From contig CM028895.1 of NCBI GenBank assembly GCA_016801885.1, positions 12,238,001 to 12,302,000 of the forward strand: a stretch of 64,000 nucleotides of DNA, read 5' to 3'. This document shows, piece by piece, positions 1 to 12,088 of this stretch; position 1 is the first letter of the stretch, and every line of letters starts with the position of its first letter. A model generated the notes under the pieces. That model was not told the DNA's origin, did not search any database, and saw only the letters and a list, made by a program, of their open reading frames with translations. Both the position numbers and the translations under genes were made by a program. Origin of the DNA: Toxotes chatareus. Its lineage: Eukaryota; Chordata; Actinopteri; Toxotidae.

Positions 1-3000
1 TTATTCTGTTCTCTCGGAAGATTTGAATTCGCCAAATATCACCTCCCACACGCAGTCAAAGACGCACATGTGAGTTACAGCACAATACACGACAAGACAA
101 GAAAAGAGCCCTCAGGAATAATTGATAAATGCACAGACAGAAGTCTGGACTCTAGCTACATTAGCTGTTCTTGCAAATGGACTGGGGCATGCAGACAGTT
201 CGACATGAGGTGTGAAGTGTCGTCTGTCTGCAAAGTGGTATTTTTATTCAGCCTGTTCCAACTCTTCTTTCCCACCAGACAGACTCTACAGTAAATCCAC
301 CTCTTCTGTAGGCACAGCCGGGCCAAGATTGACACTGATGTGCCAACACCACATCAAAATTTCTTGTTTGATGAGTAGGTCACATGTAAATGCCTAATTT
401 GAAAGATGCATATCTAGAAACATGATTCAGAAATTGTTTAGCATCTTTTTTTCACAGGTTGTTAATGCAGTATGAATTAACAGTAAAGGTCTCATGATTG
501 TGTTTTTACCCAGAAACATACAACTAGCTCAAGATGTGCAATATTATATAAGACAATTCAGGACTTATTTAATGAATTACAAACCAATGCAGACAATTTC
601 AAGGAGGTTCTGTTTTGTTTTAGGGAAGACATAAAACATAGTGAACACAGTTTTTCTTTTTGACAATCACTATCTTAGTTTTTAATTAAGAAAATTGAAT
701 ATTTAAGGTAATTGGGTCCTTCAACTCATGTTTAAGTTCAAGTCTGGCCCTGTACACACTAATGCAATCATTTTCTGTGAGGTTTAATTGAACTAACTGA
801 TTTATCATTATCATATAAGATGGTTTGTTGGTTTGCTTGTTTTGGTGGTAAAACTTTTACAACAACTTGTCAAAAATTGTGCCATTTTTGCATCTGTTAC
901 ATTGTTTGATAAAATCTTCCCAACCTCTCCCATCTACATGTCACTCTTTCACCTCACTTGCCCAGTTCACCCTTTATCAATATTGCATCATGTAAAGAAT
1001 CATCGGAAGGCAGATTGCTTAATGGCTTTACACAGGAAATGTGTGGTGTGTGCGCATGTGAAACATGCTGGATGGAAGACATCGCACAGTAACTGACATA
1101 TGCTGACGTTTGAGCCCTTCCAGTGTGGACGCGCCCTTTTTGTGCAACACAGCCAAGAAATCAGCAGTTGTTACTCTGCTTCCTGTATGGAAACGGGCCT
1201 GCTGTTCCAGAGTACAACTTTAAACAAATTAAAAGATTGGAATATTTGATACAGTTTAAAGAATTTAAGCTGCAGAAATACAATGCCGCTTCCTTGGTTC
1301 TTGCTTGCAGTACACTTTTAAAATGCTTGGACTGAACGTTTTTATGGAGCCTCTTGTTTTGTCAGCACTATGCTGTTGCATGACAGCTGAATTCTGAGTA
1401 CCTATCTGTTTTCCTTTGCACTTTAGCAGAGCCTCTTTTTCCTCAATAAAGCCTCTATGTGCGACCATGCAGCCCCTGATAACTCTGTCTATTAATACCT
1501 CTTTGCCGGCCCCTGGGAGATGGGGTAGCAGCAGAAATAGCAGGTGCCTATTGCTTCTTTTAACATCAGCATCAACAGCAGTAAAATTAGACCACAATGA
1601 CGCCAACCTGCGTCGGTGCTGCAACCCAGGGGAGGAACCAGGCAGCGTACGCCTGATAGAAAGAGAGGAGGAAACGAAGGCGAAGGGAGGAGGAGGTGGA
1701 GGAAAGGAGAAAATGATGTGTATGAGGATAGCAGGGAGGGAGACAGACAGAGATCCCTGCCTGGGTGTAATTGTGAGCACAGTGATGATGAAAGAGCCAA
1801 GTTCGCCTCCGTGTCACGATTACAAGAGCTCAGTCTGGCTTGGTTCCATATTCACAGAAACCCATCCCCTGATACCTTTCTTTTGTTGGGAGAGGATATG
1901 AAAGCTTAGAGAACCCACGAATGCTCCAGTTTCATCCGCCAGTGGCCGAGTGTCTGTCTGACTGACAGAGTGATACAGTTATTCATTTACAATGATGCCA
2001 AATTATACTTTTACAGAAGCAAATGACAAAGCACACTCTGTGTAACATCTGCTCCTGACATGTTCCTTTCAGTGTTTTACCGCCATGGGTGTCAACAGGG
2101 TGACTCCATCTGACACAGTGCAGACTTTCTATGAAATTTAGTTTCTATGACAGTCTGAATGTTCATCTGTGGCAGTATATGACAAGTCCAAACTGGGTTT
2201 GAGCTCAGTCTGGATGCTGTGTACTTATCAGTGAATGTCTGCTTTTTGTTTGTATTTTCAGTTTGCACGAAGTGATAAGAAGTGCAACTCAAAGAATGAC
2301 AGCCGCTAGCTGAAGGGTGTGTAGACACTTGCGTCAGCATTCATGCTCATTTAAGGAAGTATTCTACTCTGTTAATGTAGGACTTTCATAATGATATGTA
2401 ATGATGAACCAGTGCCCAGGGGTGATACAAAGATTAGTGAGTCAGTAGTTAGATAGTTGAAGTAACCTTCCAAGTAATTTCCAGACCGCACCTGTGAAAT
2501 AGTTAATCTACAATGAATATTGCTCTTGAAAATGACTCAAAAGTGGTTTGGGACGAAGTAAGGTTCAACGGGCAGGTGTGACATTTCAGTATAATTACAC
2601 CAAGTAAAAATGTAGATTAGTCACAGGTCAGTGAATATGAAGTTTTGTGGATTTCATTGTTTGAAAGCTCTGTAGCACAGAGGAGTGTGTGACATGCTAT
2701 TCTTAGAGGTTATTTGACGCACCAAGCTACAATACTGGAGGGATTTCTCTATCCAATAATTATCGTTCACTTAGTGCCAGACTCCCCACTCAGCAGCGTG
2801 TTCTCGTCTCGTCTCGTGGGATCAGTAACAAGGATGTTTCCCTGGAAACTGGACAGCTCTATCATATGTAATTGGGTAATCCCTGAGCTGCTGACAGAAA
2901 AATAATAGCTTTTGGGATTTTCAAAATACCCCAGCAGCCAACACTGAGCATGATATGTCTGTCTTGTAATCCGGATTTTACTGGATGGATTATTATGCAA

Positions 3001-4620
3001 TTATGGTAACAGTAAAGATGTTTTTGAGTGAAAATCTATAAATATCAGAAAGCTAATTGTGAGCACTTAGAAAGATAAAACAAAATGAAAAGAGCTGATT
3101 TCTAATCTTATGAGATACATTTCTGTGGGAACAGGTTTGAAATATGTAGAGTTATTTAATCACCACACATTCAGCTATAGTATGTGGTTACTGTCCAAAA
3201 GAGTTTACAAGTTATGAAACAGGGTCACCCATTTATTGTCATTACAAAGACCAACTTGGACTTCATGTCATGCTGACAACTAAGCTAAGACAACACAAAG
3301 GTGGATCTGCAAAGGTGAATTAGTCTTTTAATCTCCATTTGAAAAATATTTTACTGCCATAATTCCCTGGGTAAATTAAATTTTATGAAATAGGTAAAAG
3401 CTCCTGACCAGTCTAATGTTTTGGGGGGGGGTTGTTTTGGGGTTTTGTTTTGTTTTTTTTGTTTTTTTTCCACAAAGATGAACGTTTTGTTTAAGTACAA
3501 GTCTTCCCACACTCTGCCACTCTGATTAGCCTCAGAACATCACCATTTTGGCCCACTAGAGGGCCCCATGTCTCAAATCGCTATGTTAGGCCCCCACTAG
3601 AATAATGTCAAAATCAGAAACTTTGGTCATATCAAAGGAGTATTGTGGTTGTTGCATTTTTTTCAGTTCAGTTATCTGCGTGTATGTTTTTTTGTTTTGT
3701 CTTTTAATTGGGGCTCCTATGAGTCTTTCCTGTTGTAAGTCTTGTACTGTCCCCATTCATGAATATGAGGTCAGGTTGTCCCTGTTCCATGTTTGTCTCT
3801 GTGTACTCTTATGTCACATTGTCAAACTGTTTTTGTGGCAGGTAGCCTACCTGTGTCCCACAAGCTGTAAAGCTCAAAACATGTCACACTGTGTATTATC
3901 AGGTTGTAATTTAAGCTCAAAGGGCCCCTTACTACTTTTCAGAGTTTTCAACTGCATCTCACTATATTCTTCAACAAATCCATCTAACACAGGTGTAACT
4001 GAATAATATATTTGTGGAACGCCAGTCGTGCAATATGTTTTTTATGTTTATTTCTCTATTCAAAGATGATCTCTGACATGGAATGTGAATGTCCTCAATT
4101 TTTCTCTGGCTGTCCGTTTACTCCTGGTCTGAGACTTTGAGCCCTCCCTCGCTGTATTTCAGAGACAGCTGATGCTGTCTGTCAGGTGTTCATTCAACCT
4201 CTTGTCCATAGTCTTTGCTGTAGCACTGATGTAGTGTTCTCCAAAGGTGTTGCATATGTTTCATGCTCCACTTCAGTCATCCTCTCTGGGCAGCTTTGTA
4301 GTAAGTGACTTGTCACTTGTAGACTTTGGCTAGATATTCCAACAGCTGAGCCATGTAAGGGAGTCCCACTGGGACACTGCTGAGTTGTTGAGGATGGTCC
4401 TTACCACTAAGATACAAGCATGGTCAAAGGCATCTCTGTTTGCTGATGAGCACAGTAAGAAGTGGTTGAAAGTTTTGTTCTCTGGTGAGGATGATATGTC
4501 ATCCCCACCTGAGAACAACTACAGGCAATGTTGGACTAAACTGGACTACTGTCCATACGTTCAGGGGCCCCACAAAACACATTTATTCGACACCCACACA
4601 CTTTGACCTCGACATAACCT
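1..4620. other. Non-coding stretch upstream of tmed10
   Basis: No exon with credible splice sites, coding bias or recognisable protein similarity was found on either strand. The longer open frames at 1265-1901 are overlapping frames through a purine-rich stretch (AGGA-type repeats at 1660-1750) and look like low-complexity shadows. The interval holds AT-rich unique-looking sequence, a G-run/T-run at 3420-3470, and an imperfect hairpin at 4478-4515. In human the sequence upstream of TMED10 leads towards FOS, but no fos exon is visible here. Confidence 0.6.
4478..4515. repeat. Imperfect inverted repeat (hairpin)
   Basis: Two 17-base arms (4478-4494 and 4499-4515) are complementary with two mismatches around a four-base loop. 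The palindrome gives open frames on both strands, which explains the mirrored short ORFs here. No transposon termini were recognised. Confidence 0.6.
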
Positions 4621-4624
4621 AAAC

Positions 4625-4772
4625 GAAACAAGAGTGAGCAGTTAGAGCGTAGTTCTCCCTCCAGGCCAGCAGCGGCGCTGGATTGTTCAGTCAGGCCGGT
4701 TGTGTGAGTTGGAGCTCGGCGTTAAGCTGGTGGGCTGGCACGGGCTGGTTGGTCGGTTGGTTGAGGGTAGCC
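4625..4772 (+). promoter_or_regulatory. Probable tmed10 promoter / 5'UTR
   Basis: Base composition turns GC- and CpG-rich just upstream of the tmed10 ATG after several kilobases of AT-rich sequence, as expected of a housekeeping promoter without a TATA box. The exact transcription start cannot be read from sequence alone. Confidence 0.4.
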
Positions 4773-7700
4773 ATGGCTCGACTCGCTGCGCTACTGCTGT
4801 TACCGGTTCTTATTGAATCGGTATTTTCCATTTCTTTCTTTTTACCGGTCAACTCGAGAAAGTGTTTACGGGAGGAGATCCACAAAGACGTCCTCGTCAC
4901 GGGGGAGTATGAAATAAGCGAACAGGCGAATACCAAAACTAATCTGAAGGTGAGCCCAGACCTGCGGCTAGCTGCAGCTAACGTGCCCAGTTCGTATCGA
5001 GGCCGAAATGGCTTCAGTCTGTGAACGCCTGTTTAGGTAAACCAGCTGTCACAGGTGAAATCCACAGCTTATGTTGAAGTTAAGTCTTATCTGTCGGTGG
5101 AATGCAACTGTAATACTGCGACAAACGTTGTTAGCAGTGTAGCTAACCAAGGCCCCAAAAACTCGCCTTCCTGGTTTTAGTAGCTAATTAGCTAGCTAAC
5201 GTCAGTGCTAACATCACCGTCCAGAGTACTTTAGCGTAAATTGCGTTTTGACACAAAGTCAGATTTCTCTCACACTAGGGAAGGGCCACTGTATCACCGA
5301 CTGCGGGCGTTTATTTCACATTTGTCGTGGGTTATACTATGTGAATTGATGCCGTCAGTATCACGGGCTCGGCTCTGCTGCTGTTACACGTCAGTCTTAC
5401 CGTCCATTCAGCCGGCAGACCCATGCTAGCGACATTAGCGACTAACATGTTAACGACAGCTTGTACATAATGTCGTTAAAAAAAAAAAAAAAAGAGGACC
5501 TTATAGCTTCTCCATACACCATATAGGAGAGTCTGTGCTCGCATCGTTAGTAATTCAGGGCAGCATCATTAACATTTTCACTGAATACGATTTTGTAAAA
5601 CAGTGTACATTCTGTAACAGCTGCTAAATAAAAACAACACTTATGGTTTGCAGGTATTAAAAAGAGAATTATTTATCCTAATGAATGTTTTTCGCTTATT
5701 TGAATGCAGTTAACTGGGGGCAGCGAGTGATCGTTAGTGTTATTATTATATTTTGATTATAATCTGTTGTTTCCTTTTTCAGTTGATGACTTAATCTATG
5801 AAATGTCAGAATTATTAAAAATACCAGCACAAAATACGTAAATTGCTTGTTTTATGCAGCCAACTTTACCATCAACCATGCAACCACCTTATCATGTAAA
5901 ACTGAGTAAAGCAGCAGTTCCTCACATCTGAGACGCTGGAACCAGAGATTGCTCGACTTTTCTTAGACTTTGCATCTTTCAAAGATTGTTTTATAAAAGT
6001 GTTGGTGATTAGTTTTCTTTCAATGGACTCAGCACTTCAATTAATATTTATTTCATTATTTTCTTTAACTTTGTAGATCACAGATTCGTCCAGTCATACT
6101 CTTTACTCCAAGGAAGATGCAACAAAAGGAAAGTTTGCATTCACCACAGAGGACTATGATATGTTTGAGGTGTGCTTTGAAAGCAAATCACCCTTGGGTA
6201 AGTGTTAGCTGCCAAAACCAGGCAGCTCACAGCCACACAATTATATTCACTCATCACAACCACTCATTCCTAGAGGCACTTTCATTATTTTTCTTTAACT
6301 GAGCGATATACATAAATATTAAAGCAGTCATTATCAACACAAACATAGAATTCGTTTGTTCTTTATAATTGACCAAGAGCAAAGACCTGAACATTTTTGC
6401 TGCACTTTGTTTAGAAATAAAATGTACAATGATGTGTAACACTTGTATATATAAATAGATGGTTTTTAAATTGGAGATGTAAATTTGTGGAAATTAACCA
6501 TGTGTAATGTGAAATGAATGGAATTCCAAATCCTGAGCAGTTTTCAGGGAAATGTAAAAAGACTTTGTATCCATGTTAAGTAAGAATGTAGAGGTAATGG
6601 GAAGAAACTTATAATGGTTCGTACAGAAAAAAAATATAAATGGAATAACTTTAACACTGAAAGGTTTTGTAGTTGGCATGGAAATGAAGGATTTTGTAGT
6701 TCTGGAAATATACTTTTTCACGGAGTGACCACCATTTAAAATGTTAATTTCTGTTAATCACATATGATGATAAAAACAGGAACTGGAAGAGTGCCTGACC
6801 AGCTGGTCAACCTGGACATGAAGCATGGTGTGGAAGCCAAAAACTATGAAGAGGTAAGTTTCAGAGTGTGAACCATTTGCTTACATTTGTAGAATGAAAT
6901 ACTGTACATAAACAAAGTCTATCTGCAGCTTGACTGGGTCACTGGATGTAGGATACTAATCTTGCAGCAGGAGTTTTACTACATATGTTCACTAGCAGCC
7001 AGGATTCTTAATACTGATGCAAGTGTTAGAGGGCACCTAAATCTCCTAAATGATTTAAACTTTGGGTTGGAGGTCTCCTTTGGAGAAGCTGGTTTCAGAC
7101 TCTGATGAACTGCAAATTGACTTGGTTAAATGTGCGACTACACCCCCAGTAGGATCAAGGCCCTCATTTATCAAACTATCACAGATGCAAGAGACATGCA
7201 GACTTTTCCCTGAATCTATTGCACAACATCGAAAGGCAACAACTTCATCAGATAAATAATATATCAAGCTTAGCTGTGGAAACAAGAATTTGCTGCTCCA
7301 GCACCTTACTTACTTTTATGCCACATTAAATACTTTGTTCATTATAGCAATGCAAGTGCTGTTTTGTGTATTAATGGCGTTGCCAAGTTTCCATTGTTAA
7401 AACACAATAATGACAGCAAGGCGTCTCAGTATAGATAATGCGGAAATCAGTGGAGGAGGTTCTTTGCCTCCACGTTATTCAGTATTTTCCTATGTAGGGA
7501 CATGTTGTGTGTCTTCACTTACGTTACTTAGTTGTTCTTCTGAGAATTGGTTAGCACTTGGCTGCCTCAGGCAACACTTAATAATAAGTATAGAAGTGAT
7601 AAAGCATGTGAGCTGAGAATCGCCCCCCCTTCCCACACATGGTGCACCAAACATGACATTCTGTTCTGCAGAGTGTGTGTGTAGGTGGATGTTCAGGGAG

Positions 7701-8682
7701 AGCTCAAGTGGGCATGCCTGTCTGTAGGCAGGTGGGTGGAGCCCATGTATTCACTTACGTAGATGGGTGTATTACTTTGAACAGCTTTGCAAGCTGTTCA
7801 GTAGATGGTGTAATAGTGTTTGGTAAATATGCTAAAAAGAGTCCTTGTGTATTACAGTGACTGAGAAAGTGTGCTTGGCAGATGCAAACTGCAGTATCCA
7901 GTGTTTCTTTGTTCTTTGCTTATTTGAGGTGACTTGTATGCTGCATCTCCAGCAGAGTTTCCCATTCAATTTCTTAATGGCCAAAATTTCCATGTATTGT
8001 CCTGCTGTGTAATTTAAGCCTACAGTTTGATTCATATGGTCCAGACCAAACAGAAAGACAGAGCTATTTTTGTCTGTTTGCATAAATGGTGATGGTCTTA
8101 AACTCCAGGTGTTTACACAGCTAAGAGTGACACCTGCTGGACAAAACACATAATGACACTGCTTAAATATAAGTTTTAAGTTTTCTGCGACAGGCATCTC
8201 AAGCTGGATTTAGTAGCTCATGTTTTGTCCCTCCAGATTGCCAAGGTGGAGAAGCTGAAGCCTCTTGAGGTTGAGCTGAGGCGGCTGGAGGACTTGTCTG
8301 AGTCCATTGTCAATGATTTTGCTTACATGAAGAAGAGAGAGGAGGAGATGCGGGACACCAATGGTAGGAAAATAACACAACTGTCCGTTGATCAGATCAT
8401 AATTTTTCATTGAATGCACTTGTTTTATTATTTTCTTAGGAAGCAACAGGTTTTAATTACACAAGGGAACAGGAGTAAAGATCTGTTTTCTTTCTGAGTT
8501 GATTGTATGACCAGAAGTCGCTGACCAATAACGTCCCCGTCTTTCTTTGCCACTTTGCAGAGTCCACCAACACGCGTGTGCTGTACTTCAGCATATTCTC
8601 CATGTGCTGTCTCATTGGGCTGGCCACTTGGCAGGTCTTCTATTTGCGGCGCTTCTTCAAGGCAAAGAAGCTGATTGAGTAG
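4773..8682 (+). CDS. tmed10: Transmembrane p24 trafficking protein TMED10 (p24 delta)
   Basis: Type I membrane protein that cycles between ER and Golgi in p24 complexes and acts as a cargo receptor for COPI/COPII vesicles, for example for GPI-anchored proteins. Five coding exons, all GT-AG and phase-consistent: 4773-4949, 6077-6197, 6780-6853, 8237-8363, 8561-8682. They give 206 residues, against 219 in human. In order: signal peptide (about residues 1-20), GOLD domain beginning with [13 protein letters not shown] and including [15 protein letters not shown], a coiled-coil neck ([15 protein letters not shown]), one transmembrane helix, and a short cytosolic tail [11 protein letters not shown]. 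The tail carries the FF and di-lysine signals for COPII and COPI. Relative to mammals there is a four-residue SPLG insertion before GTGR at an exon junction. The start is the only in-frame ATG ahead of the signal peptide. Identification is by recognised sequence. Confidence 0.96.
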
Positions 8683-9223
8683 AGCAGCCCCTAGCTCCTT
8701 GCCTCAGGGGAACCTACTTGCTGGTCAGCCTGCGCATCCCAACATCCACCCTCCTTGGACTAGCTTCAGCAAACAACAGCGAGTGGGGTTGAGGGGCTCA
8801 AATTCTAGTTTTCGCGGCTGTGAGAAAGAGTTTCCAAGGTTGTCCTCTGAAAACAAAACAAAAAACAAAAGATTCCCTTGCTTATTTAGGGGTTTGAAAC
8901 ATGAAAAGCGATGTAGGGAGAAATGCACCGTGAGACATGGGAGAGGCGGATGTCGCTGCATTTGTGAGCTACGTCTATCCCCATGGTCCTTCTCGTTTCT
9001 TTCTGCACTGTTTTGAATGTTGCAGCTCACTGAATAAGACCATGTTCCTTCAATCAGTTGAACAGTGATGTTTGAGTTTGAATGGACGTGCCATGAGCGA
9101 GTGTCTTTTGCCCTTCTGTTGATGTTCACATTCTTTGCCATGCCAAGCAGACTAGATCCTGGGTGCCCTTTGATCAAGTGAAGGCTATGTGAAAAAGTGG
9201 TTCGTTGCCACTTTGATGAGAAA
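8683..9223 (+). other. tmed10 3'UTR/flank, cut off by the Polinton
   Basis: No AATAAA or ATTAAA lies between the tmed10 stop and the left end of the Polinton; only a weak AATAAG occurs near 9034. The first canonical AATAAA (9425-9430) lies inside the transposon. The 3' end of tmed10 is therefore probably truncated, or now uses a signal provided by the element. No eif2b2 first exon is found here. Confidence 0.5.
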
Positions 9224-9407
9224 AGAGAATAGAGTACACCCTTCTGTCAAGATAATTTATGACCCCCGACCCCCCCAAGTTGACCGCCAGTTGACCCCCT
9301 CCTTCCCGCCACAGGACCCACGTGACCCCTCCCCTAGTCTGACGTCACACACCCCCCTTGGTCCACGTCCCTGGGAAAACCCCTCATCATCCCTCCCTCC
9401 CCTCAGC
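9224..9407 (+). repeat. Polinton left terminal inverted repeat
   Basis: Starts AGAGAATAGAGTACACCCTT and matches the reverse complement of 24886-25147. Shared landmarks include a CACGTGACCCCTCCC block, a TGACGTCA-type site, and a GTCCACG..CTGGGAAAACCCC block. This copy is about 70-80 bases shorter than the right one because an internal segment is missing just after the ATAATTTATGACCCCC block. Tandem TTGACC-type repeats sit inside. Confidence 0.92.
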
Positions 9408-9442
9408 AAAACAAGATGGTGTCAAATAAATAAGTATGCTTT

Positions 9443-9519
9443 TATGGAAACATGGAATATTTCATGGGAACATGGGATGCTTTATGCAAACATGATGTGC
9501 TTTATGCAAACATGATCTG
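9443..9519 (+). repeat. 20-bp tandem repeat, about four units
   Basis: Four imperfect units with the pattern TATGSAAACATGRTNTGCTT lie directly inside the left terminal repeat. It is non-coding as far as can be seen. Confidence 0.75.
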
Positions 9520-9592
9520 TAGATGCTCCTGTGTGCCACGGTCCTCCTCCTCCCTTTGCAGAATATTTGATGGCTCGCATCTGCAGAAAATA

Positions 9593-9971
9593 ACACAAAC
9601 ACTCACAGAGTTTCAGGTCAGGAGGTCCGCCATGGTATGGGAAAAATGCTTTTACCTCTACTTTGTGTCTCTAAAATACTTATTTACAACATGGGTCTGT
9701 TGTCTTTCCTCTATTTTAAGTTGTCATTAAGCATCAGAAATGTGAGAAAATGACTCCTTCTCCTCCACTTCCCAAATCCACTTCCACCTGAAGAAACAAA
9801 CACAAACATTCACAGAGTTTCAGGTCAAAAGGTCCTCTAAGGTATGGAAAAAAAAAACGGTGTTACCTTCACTTTGTGTCTCTAAAATACTTATTTACAA
9901 CAGGGGTCTGTTGTATTTCCTCTACTTTATGTCTCTAAAATGCGTATTGACAACGGATCTGTTGTTTTTCA
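9593..9971 (+). repeat. Direct repeats of about 130 bp (two full, one partial)
   Basis: A unit starting ACACAAACACTCACAGAG and containing GTCTCTAAAATACTTATTTACAAC occurs at about 9593-9728 and again at about 9800-9925. A third partial copy covers the last half (about 9916-9971). No gene was recognised within. Confidence 0.8.
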
Positions 9972-10007
9972 GGCGCATCACAAAAAAAAAAAAAAAAAAA
10001 CGAAAGG

Positions 10008-10014
10008 TATAAAA
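10008..10014 (+). promoter_or_regulatory. TATA box of the Polinton left-end rightward gene
   Basis: A consensus TATAAAA follows an A-run and lies about 53 bases before the first ATG (10067) of the left-end spliced frame. It is the best-placed promoter for the rightward gene cluster. Confidence 0.55.
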
Positions 10015-10066
10015 TGTGTAGGTGAAAAATAACACCAGTACGTAGGGATCAGACTGCGCCGGCAAG

Positions 10067-11629
10067 ATGAGTCGTGGTATGAATACGAATTTATCTGCTC
10101 GATCCTGTCACTTTTTAAAAACTACAGAGTAACTAAATATAACATTTTATTTATCTTAGAGATTACCGTTTGCGCCGAAATACACTCTCCTCCGCCTGGA
10201 AACTTGTTTTCCGGTAAGTCTCCACAGAACAGCTATACATTTAAACGATTAATTTTGAAATCATTTAACGAAGGTTTCCCTTGTTAAAAGTGACTTCAGA
10301 GGAGCTGGAGGACCTCCACTTTACGCAGTCAGACTATGGTAAGAAACAATGAGCGATTGGTAGCCGCAATAAAGAGCCGTAGACGGGTCACTGATGACAA
10401 AATACTTACAGATTTAATAGACCGCGCTGAGCGGTGTTTCAGGACATCTGACACATCTGCCGAAGTGTGCGGAGGAGACAGCGGGACGAGGATTTTGTGC
10501 CGACCGTCCGTCCGTCTAGAAACCGCCTGAGACGTCGCATCCGTGTTAAGCGTCAACATCAGCCCGATCTCGGTTCGGACCCGGCCTCCGAAAACATCCT
10601 GCCAGAAGTTCCGGAAGAGAGTCCGAAGACGCTCCTGCTGTAACAGGTAAGTCTTTATTTTAATTTTTCAAAGTCTGAAAGAAACGCCGCTATCGGTTCG
10701 CCTCCTCTTTTCTGCCGCTCAAAATTTGAAATGAAAGCCGATAGGAAGTGAGGTCGAGCGAGCGAGGGGCGTACCGTCAGAATCTTCCGGTGATGTTTTT
10801 TTTAGAGAACAGCGCCGCCCTAGACGTCGGCGGAGTACTGTGTAACTTAATGACAATACGTTTAAAAGAGTAACTTCCTCCTATACATTTTAAAAAGTAA
10901 ATGAATTGAAATAATGATTCAATTATTGTGTGTCTACAGAATTTCAACCTGCCCCTCTGGAGGATTTACCTCCTGAAAACATCCAGCCAGTGAGAGAAAA
11001 TAACGGGTAAGTTTGAGCGAAAATAAAGATTTTAAAAATTTGAACCAAGAGGAGTCTTTTATCATTAAAAATAATATGATGATTAGTGCGTCTGTCTACA
11101 GAGCCTCAGTACTGTGTAACTTAATGAGAATACGTTTAAAGAGTAACTTCCTCCTATACATTTTAAAAAAAATGAATTGAAATAATGATTCAATTATTGT
11201 GTGTCTACAAATTTCAACCTGCCCCTCTGGAGGATTTACCTCCTGAAAACATCCAGCCAGTGAGAGAAATAACGGGTAAGTTTGAGCGAAAATAAAAGAT
11301 TTAAAAATTTGAACCAAGAGGAGTCTTTTATCATTAAAAATAATATGATGATTAGATGCGTCTGTCTACAGAGCCTCAACCTGCCAAAAGAGCAACCTGC
11401 TGCTGATACATCAGACAAGCGGTTGAAGATCTGGGAGCCCGTGCAATTTAGAGGAAGATTTCAGCCTCACGGCTCCGGTTCGGTTCTGGTTCCCATCCCG
11501 CTTCCAGCATTCACGACGTCGGAGGAGGTGCGCAGGGGGATCATAGGCGCCTCCACTGTGGTGAATATCAATATCAATAGCGGTGTATTCCACTTCCACT
11601 CTGGTTTTTTTGAAAATAGAAATGGATAA
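10067..11629 (+). CDS. Unassigned multi-exon Polinton left-end gene (partly degenerate)
   Basis: I do not recognise this gene. Short open segments are bounded by good acceptor and donor signals: about 10067-10076 (starting MSR), 10161-10217, 10291-10336, about 10523-10645, 10939-11007 and its tandem copy about 11211-11276, then a longer final exon from about 11372 to 11629. Repeated acidic motifs of the type ENILPE / ENIQPV occur in successive exons. The last exon ends in a more ordered-looking stretch (VLVPIPLPAFTTSEEVRRG, then GASTVVNININSGVFHFH). A consistent reading frame needs at least one frameshift correction, so exon joins are tentative. A TATA box lies just upstream. Its place next to the left terminal repeat is where Polintons often carry lineage-specific or regulatory genes. 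Function unknown. Confidence 0.35.
10834..11378 (+). repeat. Tandem duplication (about 270 bp) carrying an exon-like unit
   Basis: The sequence starting AGTACTGTGTAACTTAATGA recurs with an offset of about 274 bases and very few differences. Each copy contains TGTGTCTACAG acceptor, a roughly 67-base open segment, and a GGTAAG donor, so the duplication copies a whole exon with its splice sites. Confidence 0.85.
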
Positions 11630-12083
11630 AGAGTTCATAGCAGTTCCTGTAGAGTTAGAAGAAATTGTAGAAGAACTGAATAACCTTCCACCTGTTGCTG
11701 AAATAAATGTTACAAATTCTGGTGCAGAACATTCTGGTGCAGAATTATTTTCAGCCCTTAGAAAATGCTCTCCAGCATCTTGTGCTTTTGTCAGCGACAG
11801 CAAACCCAGAACATTATTTTCAGCCCTTAGAAAATGCTCTTCAAAGCCTCACCTCCCCTAGCTCACCCATCTTTGAGGATGCCCGAGCAGCGTCGCGGTA
11901 CCCTCATCACCAGAGACAGACCCTGTTCCAGAGCATCGGGCGGAAATTTTAGAATCTCCTCCTCCTCCTCCCCTCTCGACCACTTCCAGAACGACGACCC
12001 GCGACCGCTTTAACAACGTGGAAATAAAGGCGTACTTTAGCCGTTCCTCCTCCAGCGTGCCGATCTCGCTCAATTTTACATAG
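11622..12083 (+). pseudogene. Unassigned Polinton ORF upstream of polB
   Basis: An open frame starts at ATG 11622 (MDKEFIAVPVELEEIVEEL) and runs to about 11861. A shifted frame continues to a stop just before the polymerase start at 12089. It has an internal duplication, with LFSALRKCS appearing twice (about 11748-11775 and 11817-11844). The predicted product is short and acidic at the N terminus. I do not recognise it. It abuts polB with a few bases between, which fits compact Polinton packing. Confidence 0.4.
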
Positions 12084-12088
12084 ATGTT

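Noticed and set aside
1265..1901. Opposed ORFs of 171 and 161 codons
   Set aside because: They overlap in several frames through a purine-rich low-complexity stretch, have no splice context and resemble no protein.
4385..4606. Possible Tc1-like transposase scrap (WLKVLFSGEDDM)
   Set aside because: Only a few residues resemble the family, and the reading is explained by the palindrome at 4478-4515.
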